Source: Melaminivora suipulveris
Lineage (GTDB): Bacteria > Pseudomonadota > Gammaproteobacteria > Burkholderiales > Burkholderiaceae_C
Direction of reading: 5' to 3'
Length of the DNA: 64,000 nucleotides
NCBI RefSeq assembly: GCF_003008575.1
Contig: NZ_CP027667.1
Location: 2,284,501-2,348,500, forward strand
The position numbers and the translations under genes were made by a program. The notes beneath the pieces were generated by a model. It was not told the DNA's origin and made no database searches. It worked only from the letters and a program-made list of their open reading frames with translations. Numbering within the stretch: position 1 is the first letter of the stretch; each line of letters starts with the position of its first letter. Below are positions 34,320 through 42,629 of the stretch, one piece after another.

Positions 34320-35762
34320 ATGCTGACCCGCACCCCGGAACGCACCCTGACCGACCAGCTCGCCGAGCGCTTTGCCGAGCGCATCCGCGCCCGGCTGCTG
34401 CCCGCCGGCGCGCGCCTGCCGTCGGTGCGCGAATGCGCGCGCCAGCAGGGCGTGAGTCCGCACACCGTGGTGGCGGCCTACGACAAGCTGCTGGCCCAGG
34501 GCCTGGTGCATGCGCAGCGCCAGCGCGGGTTCTTCGTGCGCGATCTGGGGCAAAAAACGCCCTCGGCCGTTGAAAACAAAGCGCATCCAGCTATCAATTC
34601 AGGAATAGCTGCGGGTTCGCTGCAGGGCGCCATGGGCGCTGCCGGCTCGCGCATCAACGCCACGGCGCTGATCCGCGGCATGTTCCACCAGCCCTCGGCG
34701 CACCCGCAGCCCGGCGCGGGCGTGCTGCCCATGGCCTGGCTGCAGGAGGCGCGGTTCCTGCCCGCCGCCGTGCGCCGCGTGGCCGCCAGCGGCGCGCTGG
34801 ACCAGGGCTCGTTCAGCTACGGCGAGCCCATGGGCGACGCCGGCCTGCGCGCGGCCCTCGCGCGGCGCCTGGCGCAACTGCAGATCGCCGCCGCGCCCGA
34901 GCAGATCATCACCACCATGGGCGCGACGCAGGCGCTGGACATCGTCAGCCGCGCGCTGCTCAAGGCGGGCGACCCGGTGCTGGTCGAGGAGCCCGGCTGG
35001 AGCGTGGAGTTCGCCCGGCTGGAGGCCCTGGGGATGCGCGTGTTGCCCGTGCCGCGCGGCCCCGATGGGCCCGACCTGGCCGTCATGGCGCGGCTGTGCG
35101 AGCTGCACGCGCCGCGCCTGTTCGTCAGTGTCAGCGTGCTGCACAACCCCACGGGTTACAGCCTGTCGCCGGCCAGCGCGCACCGCATCCTGCAGCTGGC
35201 GCAGCAACACGATTTTTTCATCGCCGAGGACGACACCTACGGCCACATCGCCCCCGAGCACGCCACGCGGCTGTCGGCGCTGGATGGCCTGCAACGCACC
35301 ATCTACGTGAGCGGCTTCGCCAAGATCCTGGCGCCCAACTGGCGCATCGGTTATCTGGCCGCGCCGGCGCAACTGGTCGAGCGGCTGCTGGACACCAAGC
35401 TCTTGTCCACCCTGACCACGCCCTCGCTTTTGGAGAAAGCCCTGGCGCTGTGCATCGAACAGGGCCAGTTGCGCCGCCATGGCGAGCGCATCCGCCAGCG
35501 GCTCGCTCAGGCACGCGCGCGCAGCGTGCAGCTGGCTCTTGGCGCGGACTGCCGCTTCGCCGCCGAGCCCGCCGGCATGTTCGGCTGGGTGGACACCGGC
35601 GTGGACACCGACGTGCTGGCCCAGCGCATGCTGGACGCGGGCTACCTGATCGCGCCGGGCTCGCTGTTCCACGCCACGCGCGAGCCGCGCACGCTGATGC
35701 GCATCAACTTCGGCACGGCGCAGGACGCACATTTCTGGAAGGCGCTCAGGGCGTTCCGGTGA
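34320..35762 (+). CDS. MocR/GabR-type regulator (GntR wHTH plus aminotransferase-like domain)
   Basis: A 480-residue transcription factor. Residues 1-75 are a GntR winged helix (LTDQLAERFAERIRARLLPAGARLPSVRECARQQGVSPHTVVAAYDKL, shown in parts by LPSVRECA and GVSPHTV). Residues about 120-480 are a fold-type I aminotransferase-like domain with TTMGATQALDIVSRAL, SVLHNPTGYSLS and the PLP lysine in VSGFAKILAPNWRIGY. The linker (residues about 78-97) is encoded by repeat R11. By family, an amino acid or PLP-aldimine is the effector. It is divergent from lysE-like, so the exporter cluster is the likely target. Confidence 0.93.
   Translation: MLTRTPERTLTDQLAERFAERIRARLLPAGARLPSVRECARQQGVSPHTVVAAYDKLLAQGLVHAQRQRGFFVRDLGQKTPSAVENKAHPAINSGIAAGSLQGAMGAAGSRINATALIRGMFHQPSAHPQPGAGVLPMAWLQEARFLPAAVRRVAASGALDQGSFSYGEPMGDAGLRAALARRLAQLQIAAAPEQIITTMGATQALDIVSRALLKAGDPVLVEEPGWSVEFARLEALGMRVLPVPRGPDGPDLAVMARLCELHAPRLFVSVSVLHNPTGYSLSPASAHRILQLAQQHDFFIAEDDTYGHIAPEHATRLSALDGLQRTIYVSGFAKILAPNWRIGYLAAPAQLVERLLDTKLLSTLTTPSLLEKALALCIEQGQLRRHGERIRQRLAQARARSVQLALGADCRFAAEPAGMFGWVDTGVDTDVLAQRMLDAGYLIAPGSLFHATREPRTLMRINFGTAQDAHFWKALRAFR
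34551..34610 (+). repeat. Dispersed repeat copy R11, in frame in the MocR linker
   Basis: CAAAAAACGCCCTCGGCCG, then TTGAAAACAAAGCGCATCC, then the core AGCTATCAATTCAGGAATAGCT. The match to intergenic copies runs the whole length. It encodes KTPSAVENKAHPAINSGIAA between the DNA-binding and effector domains. Confidence 0.8.
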
Positions 35763-35789
35763 GCAACCCCCTGAGCCGCTGCGCGGCAT

Positions 35790-35829
35790 CCCCCTTCTCT
35801 GGCGCGCGCTTTGCGCGCTGGGAAGGGGG
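35790..35829 (+). terminator. Long GC-rich hairpin after the mocR-like gene
   Basis: CCCCCTTC (35790-35797) pairs with GAAGGGGG (35822-35829), and an inner GCGCGC...GCGCGC stem closes around a GCTTT loop. There is no U-run, so it may act as a barrier to convergent transcription or be a dispersed repeat rather than a classic terminator. A related AGCAACCCCCTG sequence abuts fliA at 53517. Confidence 0.55.
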
Positions 35830-35980
35830 ACGGCGCCACTGGACCGGCGAAGCCCGATGCACGGCGCCTGCTCGCCTGGCGGGCGCCGGTGTCGCAGATT
35901 AATGGGAAGAGCGGGCCGCCGGCGTACGAAGCTTCGGCCTGCAAGGGGTCCCAATTCAACCAAGGGCCGAGGGTATTGTT

Positions 35981-36037
35981 GAAAAACGCTCGCAGCCAGC
36001 GCCGTTCAAGCGTCGATAGCTATATTTATAGTAGCAA
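35981..36037 (+). repeat. Dispersed two-hairpin repeat, copy R12
   Basis: GAAAAACGCTCGCAGCCAGC, GCCGTTCAAGCGTCG, then the core ATAGCTATATTTATAGTAGC. It ends exactly at the stop codon of the nitronate monooxygenase gene (minus strand). Confidence 0.75.
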
Positions 36038-37510
36038 TCAACGTGCCGGGGCTGCCAGGCCCAGGCGCTCGTTCACCCGCGCCAGGTTGCCCTGGTGGCC
36101 GTCCAGCATGGCCTGCAGGTCGGCGCGCAGCTCCTCGCGCTCCAGGCCCTGGAGCAGCTCGCGCACGCGGCGCGCCACCCAGCCCTGGCCACGGTTGAGA
36201 AAGGCCAGGCGCTCGCGCACGTCCTCGATCGCCATGGCGCGGCCATAAAAATCGCCGGTGCGCGTCGATGGCTGCGCGTCCAGGCTGCGCAGCGCGCGCA
36301 GCAGCATGCCGCACCAGCGCACCTCGTCGTCGTGGATGGCGTCGACCAGCGCGCGCAGCGCGTCGCCGCCCGGCAGGGCGCGGGCGGTCTCCAGCGTCAC
36401 GCGCGCGCCGGCGCGCTCGGCCTCCAGCAGTTCGTTGAGCTGGGTGGCCAGCTGCTGGTCGCGCTGGCGGTCGAACTCGGGGGCATAGCACACGGGCGAC
36501 GAGTATTCGGGCTCGGGCTCCTGCAGCAGCGCCAGATGCGCGGCGGCCTCTTGCGCCAGGCGCTGGACCAGCTCGCCCGCCGGTTCGGTGGCGCGCACCT
36601 TGCCCACGCCGCAGCCGGCGTACAGCGCCATGGCGTCGAAATCGCCGGTCATGGAGCGCAGCGGCGAGTCGGTGGAAAACAGATAGATCGGCCGGCCTTC
36701 CTCCTCGCCGATCACCGTGCGCGGGCTGGCGAACGGATCGCCGCGCTCGCCGCGCGTGACGGCGCTTTTCAAAACCCGCACCGGCGCGTGCGGCGGCCAG
36801 TTGATGTGGAAGTCCTCGGTCAGCACGGTGTCGTCGGCGCCGCTGGCGGCCAGCAGGTGCTGCTTGTGCACGTCGTGCGCAAAGGACTCGTGCGTGGCGA
36901 TGAAGGCCGTTCCCAGCACAGCGGCCTGGGCGCCCTGGTGCAACACGCGCGCCACGTCGCGCCCGTCGGCCAGCCCGCCGGCCGCCGCCACGGGCACGTC
37001 GGCCAGCGCGAGGATTTCGGGCAGCAGCTCGGCCAGCGGCTGGCGGCCGTGCACGTGGCCGCCCGCTTCAACGCCCTGGGCGATCAGTGCCTGCGCGCCG
37101 GCGCGCTGCGCTTCCAGCGCAGCGCGCGTCGAGCCGACCTGGTGCACCACGGTGATGCCGGCCGCGCTCAGCCGCTCGACCACCGGCGCGTGCACGTCCC
37201 AGAACAGGCCCACCACCGGCACCCGCAGGGCGATGCACAGGTCGATCTGCGAGGCCAGCAGCGCAGCATCGGTGCCGGCGGGAATCAGGTTCACGCCAAA
37301 GCGCGTGTGGCCGGCGGCGCGCACGGCAGCCACCTCGCGCTCGATCAGCGCCAAGGGCTCGCGCACCATGCCCAGAAAGCCAAAACCGCCGGCCGCGCTC
37401 ACTGCCGCCACCAGCTCCGACCGCGCCACCCCGCCCATGCCGGCGGCGATGACGGGCAGGCGGCAGTCGAGCAGCTGGCACAGGGCGGTGCGGGGCAGGG
37501 CGGCGGGCAT
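36038..37510 (-). CDS. Nitronate monooxygenase with a C-terminal ferritin-like helical domain
   Basis: A 490-residue fusion. Residues 1 to about 330 are a TIM-barrel FMN nitronate monooxygenase (VIAAGMGGVARSELVAAVSAAGGFGFLGM, FGVNLIPAG, IAQGVEAGGHVHG, VAAAGGLADGRDVARVL). It oxidises toxic nitroalkanes such as propionate 3-nitronate. Residues about 345-485 are all-helical, with LLEAERAGARVTLETA and AIHDDEVRWCGMLL, resembling a ferritin-like bundle with E and DDE(x)W motifs; I recall this as a DUF6306-type domain. Normal family length is 320-360, so the tail is extra. Whether it binds metal is unknown. Confidence 0.88.
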   Translation of the reverse strand: MPAALPRTALCQLLDCRLPVIAAGMGGVARSELVAAVSAAGGFGFLGMVREPLALIEREVAAVRAAGHTRFGVNLIPAGTDAALLASQIDLCIALRVPVVGLFWDVHAPVVERLSAAGITVVHQVGSTRAALEAQRAGAQALIAQGVEAGGHVHGRQPLAELLPEILALADVPVAAAGGLADGRDVARVLHQGAQAAVLGTAFIATHESFAHDVHKQHLLAASGADDTVLTEDFHINWPPHAPVRVLKSAVTRGERGDPFASPRTVIGEEEGRPIYLFSTDSPLRSMTGDFDAMALYAGCGVGKVRATEPAGELVQRLAQEAAAHLALLQEPEPEYSSPVCYAPEFDRQRDQQLATQLNELLEAERAGARVTLETARALPGGDALRALVDAIHDDEVRWCGMLLRALRSLDAQPSTRTGDFYGRAMAIEDVRERLAFLNRGQGWVARRVRELLQGLEREELRADLQAMLDGHQGNLARVNERLGLAAPAR

Positions 37511-37578
37511 GCGAGGCTCCTTGGTGATAGTGGAGGGCAGCCACTATAGGCAGGGAGTGCTTAACGATGCTGCTGGCG

Positions 37579-37636
37579 ATGCTATTGAAAGAGTAGCTGC
37601 CTGCGCTTTATTCACGGCGACTGAGGGCCGAAAGCA
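37579..37636 (-). repeat. Dispersed two-hairpin repeat, copy R13
   Basis: Reverse copy: GATGCTATTGAAAGAGTAGC core, GCCTGCGCTTTATTCACGGC, GACTGAGGGCC. It lies between the YrhK-like gene (downstream end) and the nitronate monooxygenase promoter region. Confidence 0.8.
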
Positions 37637-37662
37637 CCCAAATTCTTCCTGCCGCCCGTCGC

Positions 37663-38007
37663 TCACTCCCCCTTGCGCTTCGCCCGCCGCCGGCGCCGCT
37701 CCAGTTGCCCTGGCGACAGGGCGATGCTGCGCTCGGCCAGGGTTTCGGTGTGGCCCATGCGGTAGAGCACCAGCTCGCTCCACAGCCGCACCGCGGGCAC
37801 GGCGCAAAACAGCACCGAGCCGGCGATGTACAGCCATGACGAGAGCTGCTGCGGATCGCGCGCCGTCAGCGCCACCGAGCCGCCCAGAAAGCACAGCGCG
37901 GCCAGGAACTGCACGGCGCTGCGCAGCAGCTCAAAGCGCGCGAAGGTGCCCTGCGCCGCCTGCGAGCGCGTGCGGTTGTCGTTGGAAAACAGCTCGCCCA
38001 GCTTCAC
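37663..38007 (-). CDS. YrhK-like two-helix membrane protein
   Basis: A 114-residue inner-membrane protein. Two helices (about residues 31-50, AVQFLAALCFLGGSVALTA, and 58-78, LYIAGSVLFCAVPAVRL) match the YrhK-like domain (PF14145), followed by a very basic tail (RRRRRAKRKGE). The chosen start is a GTG at 38007 because it overlaps the HDOD gene stop (GTGA), giving translational coupling; the frame is open further upstream but no other start fits. The link to the HDOD protein suggests a shared role. Confidence 0.7.
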   Translation of the reverse strand: MKLGELFSNDNRTRSQAAQGTFARFELLRSAVQFLAALCFLGGSVALTARDPQQLSSWLYIAGSVLFCAVPAVRLWSELVLYRMGHTETLAERSIALSPGQLERRRRRAKRKGE

Positions 38008-39227
38008 GGGCCGGACGGCTCCCACTCCGCCAGCACGCGCAGCAGCGACCGGTTCACATGCTCCAGCGACATCTCGTGCGTCTCGCACAGCTGCCGCACG
38101 GCGTGGGCGTCGGCCTGTTCCAGGGCGCAGGCCAGCTCCAGGCTGGGCGCGTACGGGCCGGTGCGCAGCACGGCGGCGTCGTACACGCGCGAAGACAGCG
38201 GCACGCGGCGCAGGATGGCGCCCAGCGGCTCGCGCAGCAGCTCGTCCATCTGCGACAGCAGGCCGCTCAGGTAGATCTCGCGGCGCAGCTCCTTGCCGTC
38301 GCCGGGGTCCAGCAGGTGCTCGGTCAGGCGCGCGCGCAGCACCATGGACGCGCGGATCGGGTGCAGATCAGGCTCGCTGCTCGCGTGCGGCAGCTGCTCG
38401 CCCAGCCAGCGCGACAGGCTGCCATAGCCCATGACCAAGAGGCCCCGGCGCAGCGAATCGACGCCGGTGCGCAGGCCCAGGGCGGCCGAGTTGATGTGCG
38501 TGATGAAGCGGTAGGCCAGCAGCGGGTCCTCGCCCAGGATGTCCTCGAAGCGGTCGATGGACTGCTCTTGGTCGATGGCCTTGAGGAGCTTTTGCACCAC
38601 CTCGCGCGCGGGACGCGCGCCCTGGTGGCGCAGGCTGTGCAGCACGTCCTCCATGGGCCAGCCGGCCACCGCCAGCGCGCCGCTGTCGTCCAGGCAATGG
38701 ATCAGCAGCGCGCGGCTGGCCACGCCGTCGTACATCTGGCCGCGGATGACGGGGTTGCGCCGGCGCTCCTGCGCCGCCCCGGCAGCGCCGCGCGCCGACT
38801 GCAGCGCCTGCACGGCGTCGCCGGGGGACAGCTGCAGCAGGCTGTTGTCGAACAGGCGCGCGGTGTCGGTGTCGGGCAGGTGGTCCAGTTCGCCCTGCCA
38901 GACCAGGCGCAGCCCGCGCGCGTGGGCGGCCTGCGCCTGCGCGCGCAGGGACGGCTCGGCCAGCCACTGGCCGGGCACGGCGATCCACGGCGTGCCGCGC
39001 GGCGCGTGCTCCAGCAGCTCGGCCAGCAGCTGCGGCGAGCGCGGCGACAGCAGCAGGGGCGGCGAGCTGGCGGTCCACAGCTCCTGCAGCGTGCGCAGCA
39101 GGTGCGCCGCGTCGACGCGCACGGCGCCTTCGCCCTGCAGGTACAACTGCACGCCGGCCAGGCGCCGGGCGGCGTTCCACAGCGGGCGGTAGCCCATCAC
39201 CAGGCTGCCGAGGACGGATTGGACCAT
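38004..39227 (-). CDS. HDOD-domain signalling protein with degenerate EAL-like N-terminus
   Basis: A 407-residue cytosolic protein of the YuxH/CdgJ type. The N-terminal half (about 1-200) resembles an EAL phosphodiesterase domain (QLYLQGEGAVRVDAA, RGLRLVWQGELDHLPD) but lacks the EAL catalytic motif, so it should not cleave cyclic di-GMP. The C-terminal HDOD domain (about 205-395) has RFEDILGEDPLLAYRFITHINSAALGLR and GLLVMGYGSLSRWL. Such proteins in other bacteria influence motility. It lies next to flgL on the same strand and is coupled to the YrhK-like gene. Confidence 0.8.
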   Translation of the reverse strand: MVQSVLGSLVMGYRPLWNAARRLAGVQLYLQGEGAVRVDAAHLLRTLQELWTASSPPLLLSPRSPQLLAELLEHAPRGTPWIAVPGQWLAEPSLRAQAQAAHARGLRLVWQGELDHLPDTDTARLFDNSLLQLSPGDAVQALQSARGAAGAAQERRRNPVIRGQMYDGVASRALLIHCLDDSGALAVAGWPMEDVLHSLRHQGARPAREVVQKLLKAIDQEQSIDRFEDILGEDPLLAYRFITHINSAALGLRTGVDSLRRGLLVMGYGSLSRWLGEQLPHASSEPDLHPIRASMVLRARLTEHLLDPGDGKELRREIYLSGLLSQMDELLREPLGAILRRVPLSSRVYDAAVLRTGPYAPSLELACALEQADAHAVRQLCETHEMSLEHVNRSLLRVLAEWEPSGP

Positions 39228-39293
39228 GGGTGCGAAGAAGGTTGAGGCCAGGGTAGAGGCGCGATTGTGGCGCGAGCGCCGCCCCTGATTGCG

Positions 39294-40541
39294 TCAGCGC
39301 ATGAAGTCCAGCAGCGAGAGCTTTTGCACCTGCGCGTAGGACTGCAGCGCCGCCTGGTAGCCGACGTGGGCGTTCTGGAAGTCCGAGATGCCCTTGACCA
39401 TGTCCAGGTCCTCGGCGCGCGAGCGGTCGCCTTCCAGTTGAATGGAGCGCGTTTCCTGGTCGCTGGCGATGCGGTCGGCGCGACCCAGCAGCTCGCCGGC
39501 GTAGCCGCGCATGTTGTGCAGGCGCTCCATGCCGGCGTCGATGCCCGCCAGCGCCTGGCCGATGGCCTGGGCGGCGTCCACCGTGTGGGCTGCGGCGGCG
39601 ATGCCGCGAATGGCGCTGTCGAGCGTGCCCATCAGGCTGGAGCTGGGAGCCAGCTGCACCTTGTCGCCCGCAGCGGGCGTGCCGGTGAGGGTGAGCGAGA
39701 GCACGTCCACGCCGCCGTCCTGCACCGTGATGGGGACGGGCTGGCCGGTGGCGGCGCTGGCGGTAAAGGGCCCGCCCGGGACGGCCACGCCGTTTTTCGT
39801 CAGGCTGTACTCCACCTGCGTGCTGCCGCCGGCAGTGGTCACGTTGCCGATCTGCAGCTCGTAGGCGGCCCCGCCCAGCGTCTGCCGGTTGCTGGTGTTG
39901 ATGGCGCTGGTGACCAAAGAGCTGCCCGGCGCGCGCGTCACGCCGGCGGTGTACACGCCGTCGCGCACCGCATCGAACATCAGCGCCGCGTGCCCGTCCA
40001 GCGCGGTGGCGATGTCCGTGCCGCCGCTGGCCGCCTGCCCCGGCAGGCCATCGAAGCGGTAGTTGGCGCCGCCGCCCAGCAGCGGGCCGGCAAAGGCCTT
40101 GAGCGCACTGCCCAGTGCGCCCAGCAGCGGCACGCCGTTGGTGTCCTTGCGGTTGATGACCTCGTTGAACTGGTCGCGCAGGCTGGTCAGCTGGTTGGCG
40201 TAGGTCTTGCGGTCCTCGGGCTTGAGCGTGCCGTTGCCGGCGGCGACGACGAGCTGGCGCATCTCCTGCACCAGGCCCACGGCGTCGCCCAGGGTCGATT
40301 CGGCCAGCGCTATGGCGCCGCGCTGCACCTCCAGCTGGCGCTGCTCGGCCTGGATGCGGCTGATACGGGTGAGCGCGCGCTCGGCCTGCGCGGCGGCCAC
40401 CGGGTCGTCGCTGGCGCGCACCACGCGCTTGCCGCTCGTCAGGTTCTCCTGCAGGTCGGCCACGGTCTTTTGCCGCGCCGACAGGTTGCGCAGGGCGCTG
40501 TCGAACATGTTGGCCGTGCCGATGCGTTGGAAGTTGCTCAT
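39294..40541 (-). CDS. flgL: Flagellar hook-associated protein 3 (FlgL)
   Basis: A 415-residue junction protein that joins the hook to the filament with FlgK. It begins MSNFQRIGTANMFDSALRNL and has the coiled segment QKTVADLQENLTSGKRVVRASDDPVAAAQAERAL, homologous to the flagellin N-terminus. The C-terminal helix ends HVGYQAALQSYAQVQKLSLLDFM. The start at 40541 is the family start. It is the last of the flg operon, 35 bases after flgK. Confidence 0.95.
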   Translation of the reverse strand: MSNFQRIGTANMFDSALRNLSARQKTVADLQENLTSGKRVVRASDDPVAAAQAERALTRISRIQAEQRQLEVQRGAIALAESTLGDAVGLVQEMRQLVVAAGNGTLKPEDRKTYANQLTSLRDQFNEVINRKDTNGVPLLGALGSALKAFAGPLLGGGANYRFDGLPGQAASGGTDIATALDGHAALMFDAVRDGVYTAGVTRAPGSSLVTSAINTSNRQTLGGAAYELQIGNVTTAGGSTQVEYSLTKNGVAVPGGPFTASAATGQPVPITVQDGGVDVLSLTLTGTPAAGDKVQLAPSSSLMGTLDSAIRGIAAAAHTVDAAQAIGQALAGIDAGMERLHNMRGYAGELLGRADRIASDQETRSIQLEGDRSRAEDLDMVKGISDFQNAHVGYQAALQSYAQVQKLSLLDFMR

Positions 40542-40576
40542 CGCGGCTCCTGAAAAAGGGTGTTCACGTGCTGCAT

Positions 40577-42610
40577 TCAACGGCCCATGGTCTGCAGCAG
40601 GTTGTCGAAGATGGTCTGCGCCACCTGCAGCATCTTGGCCGAGGCCTGGTAGGCCTGCTGGTACTGGATCAGCTTGGCCGCCTCCTCGTCCAGGTTCACG
40701 CCGGAGACCGCCGTGCGGCTGGCCTCCAGGTTGCTGGCGATGGAGTCGGACAGCTTGGCCGCGTAGGCGGCGCTTTGCGTGCGCGTGCCCACCTGGGCCA
40801 TGAGGCTGGCGTAGCCGTCGGACAGGGTGGCCTCGTCGAACATTTTTACGTCGCGCAGCTGCTGCAGCGCGCTGGCGTTGCCGGCGTTGCGGGTGTAGAG
40901 GTCGCCGTACTGCGGATCGGTGGCGTTGCCAATGGTCACCGTGTCGCCTGCCTTGGGCGCGCCCTGCAAGGTGATGGACCAGCCGTCGATGTGGATGGCC
41001 TGGCCCGGCACGTAGGCGTAGGGCGGGCCGGGCAGCAGGGTCGGCGGCTGGTTGTTCATGTCCAGCGGCGTGCTGGTGGCGCCGCCCAGGGTGAACTGGC
41101 CATTGGCGTCGAAGGTCAGGGTGACGCCGCCGCCCGTGATGGCCGGTGGCGTCGGGCTGGGCGGGGGTGTGACGGCGCCGGTGGCGTCCACGCTGGTGCC
41201 GTTCCATTGCAGACCGGTGCTCTTCAGGCCGGCCAGCTGCAGCGTCCCGCCGTTGGCCGTCCCCATCGCCGCGTTGATGGGATTGGCCGCCGCCAGGTCG
41301 CGTGGCGAATAGACCAGCATCTGCATGTTGGCGGCGGCACCGGCAAAGGGCTGGAACAGCACGCGCTCGTTGGCCGTGGGCGGATGGGCCGCGTCGAAGT
41401 CGAAGACCAGGCCGTCGATCTGCTGGCTGCGCAGGTCGTTCAGGTCGGTGAAACCGAAGCTCTTGCCATCCGATAGCCGCACCACCTGGCCGGCCGGCGG
41501 CACATTGGAAAAGCGCACCTCGTAATCCGACGCCGCGAACTGCGTGGGCGAGAGCGTCGCGGTGCTGGCCAGGTCGATACGGCCCTGCGAGCTGCCGCGC
41601 GTGGCGCCGGTCGCCTGGGCGGGCAGGGCAAACAGCGCCTCGCCCGGCGCACCATCCAGCGTCAGCCCCATCTTCTGCTGGTAATTCATCGTCGTGCCGA
41701 TGGCCAGCGCCATGCGCCCCAGCAGGTTGCGGCCCTCGGCCAGATCCTGGTTGGCAAAGCGCAGCAGGCCGGCCATCCGGCCGCCGCCCAGCATGCCCTC
41801 GTTCAGCTCCACGGGCGCAGCGCCGGGGCGCACGAAGTACAGGCCCTGCTGGCGGCTGCCGGGAAACAGCTGCGATTCATCGACCGACAACTGCGCCGCC
41901 GAGGCGCCCAGCACCAGCGCCTGGCTGCCGCCGACGAAAACGCCCACGCTGCCGTCGTCGGCGGCGATCTGCGTGGTCTGGATGTGCTGGTTCAGTTCGC
42001 GGATGAGTTGATCACGCCGGTCCAGCAGGTCGTTGGGCGTCTGGCCATTGCCCTTGACGCGGGCGATCTGCTCGTTCACCTCGGCGATGCCCTGCGCGAG
42101 CTGGTTGACGCGCACCACGTCGGTCTTGAGCTGCTCGGCCACCGAGTATTCGATCTGCTGCAATTGTTCGGCCGACGAGCGCATGCGCGCAGCCATCTCG
42201 TCCATGCGCGTGAGCGTCACGGTGCGCGCGGTGAGGTCGGTGGGCGCGGCGATCACGTCGCCCAGGGAGTTCAGCATGTCGGTGATGGCCGCGCCCAGGC
42301 CTTCGGTGCCGCCCTTGAAGACGTCCTGCAGCTGCGCGGTGCGCTCGGCGCGCGTGACGTCGGCCGACTGCACGGCCTGCGCCGCCGCCGCCTGGCGCGT
42401 CAGCAGCTCATTGTGGTTGCGCAGGATGGTGGCGACCTGGACGCCCTTGCCGATGTAGCCGGCGCCGGTGAACTGCCCCGGCACGGTCTGCATGACCACG
42501 CTCTGGCGCGAGTAGCCGGCGGTGGCGACGTTGGCGATGTTGTGCCCGGTGGTCTGCAGGGCCACCTGGTTGGCGAGAAGGGCGCGGGCGCCGACGTTCA
42601 GAAGACTCAT
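40577..42610 (-). CDS. flgK: Flagellar hook-associated protein 1 (FlgK)
   Basis: A 677-residue hook-filament junction protein, a usual length. The N-terminal rod/hook motif is LLNVGARALLANQVALQTTG followed by HNIANVATAGYSRQ, and the C-terminal coiled end is AAKLIQYQQAYQASAKMLQVAQ. The middle is variable. It lies 19 bases downstream of flgJ and upstream of flgL, as usual in these bacteria. Confidence 0.95.
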   Translation of the reverse strand: MSLLNVGARALLANQVALQTTGHNIANVATAGYSRQSVVMQTVPGQFTGAGYIGKGVQVATILRNHNELLTRQAAAAQAVQSADVTRAERTAQLQDVFKGGTEGLGAAITDMLNSLGDVIAAPTDLTARTVTLTRMDEMAARMRSSAEQLQQIEYSVAEQLKTDVVRVNQLAQGIAEVNEQIARVKGNGQTPNDLLDRRDQLIRELNQHIQTTQIAADDGSVGVFVGGSQALVLGASAAQLSVDESQLFPGSRQQGLYFVRPGAAPVELNEGMLGGGRMAGLLRFANQDLAEGRNLLGRMALAIGTTMNYQQKMGLTLDGAPGEALFALPAQATGATRGSSQGRIDLASTATLSPTQFAASDYEVRFSNVPPAGQVVRLSDGKSFGFTDLNDLRSQQIDGLVFDFDAAHPPTANERVLFQPFAGAAANMQMLVYSPRDLAAANPINAAMGTANGGTLQLAGLKSTGLQWNGTSVDATGAVTPPPSPTPPAITGGGVTLTFDANGQFTLGGATSTPLDMNNQPPTLLPGPPYAYVPGQAIHIDGWSITLQGAPKAGDTVTIGNATDPQYGDLYTRNAGNASALQQLRDVKMFDEATLSDGYASLMAQVGTRTQSAAYAAKLSDSIASNLEASRTAVSGVNLDEEAAKLIQYQQAYQASAKMLQVAQTIFDNLLQTMGR

Positions 42611-42629
42611 GGCGTTGACAGGCTCTAGA

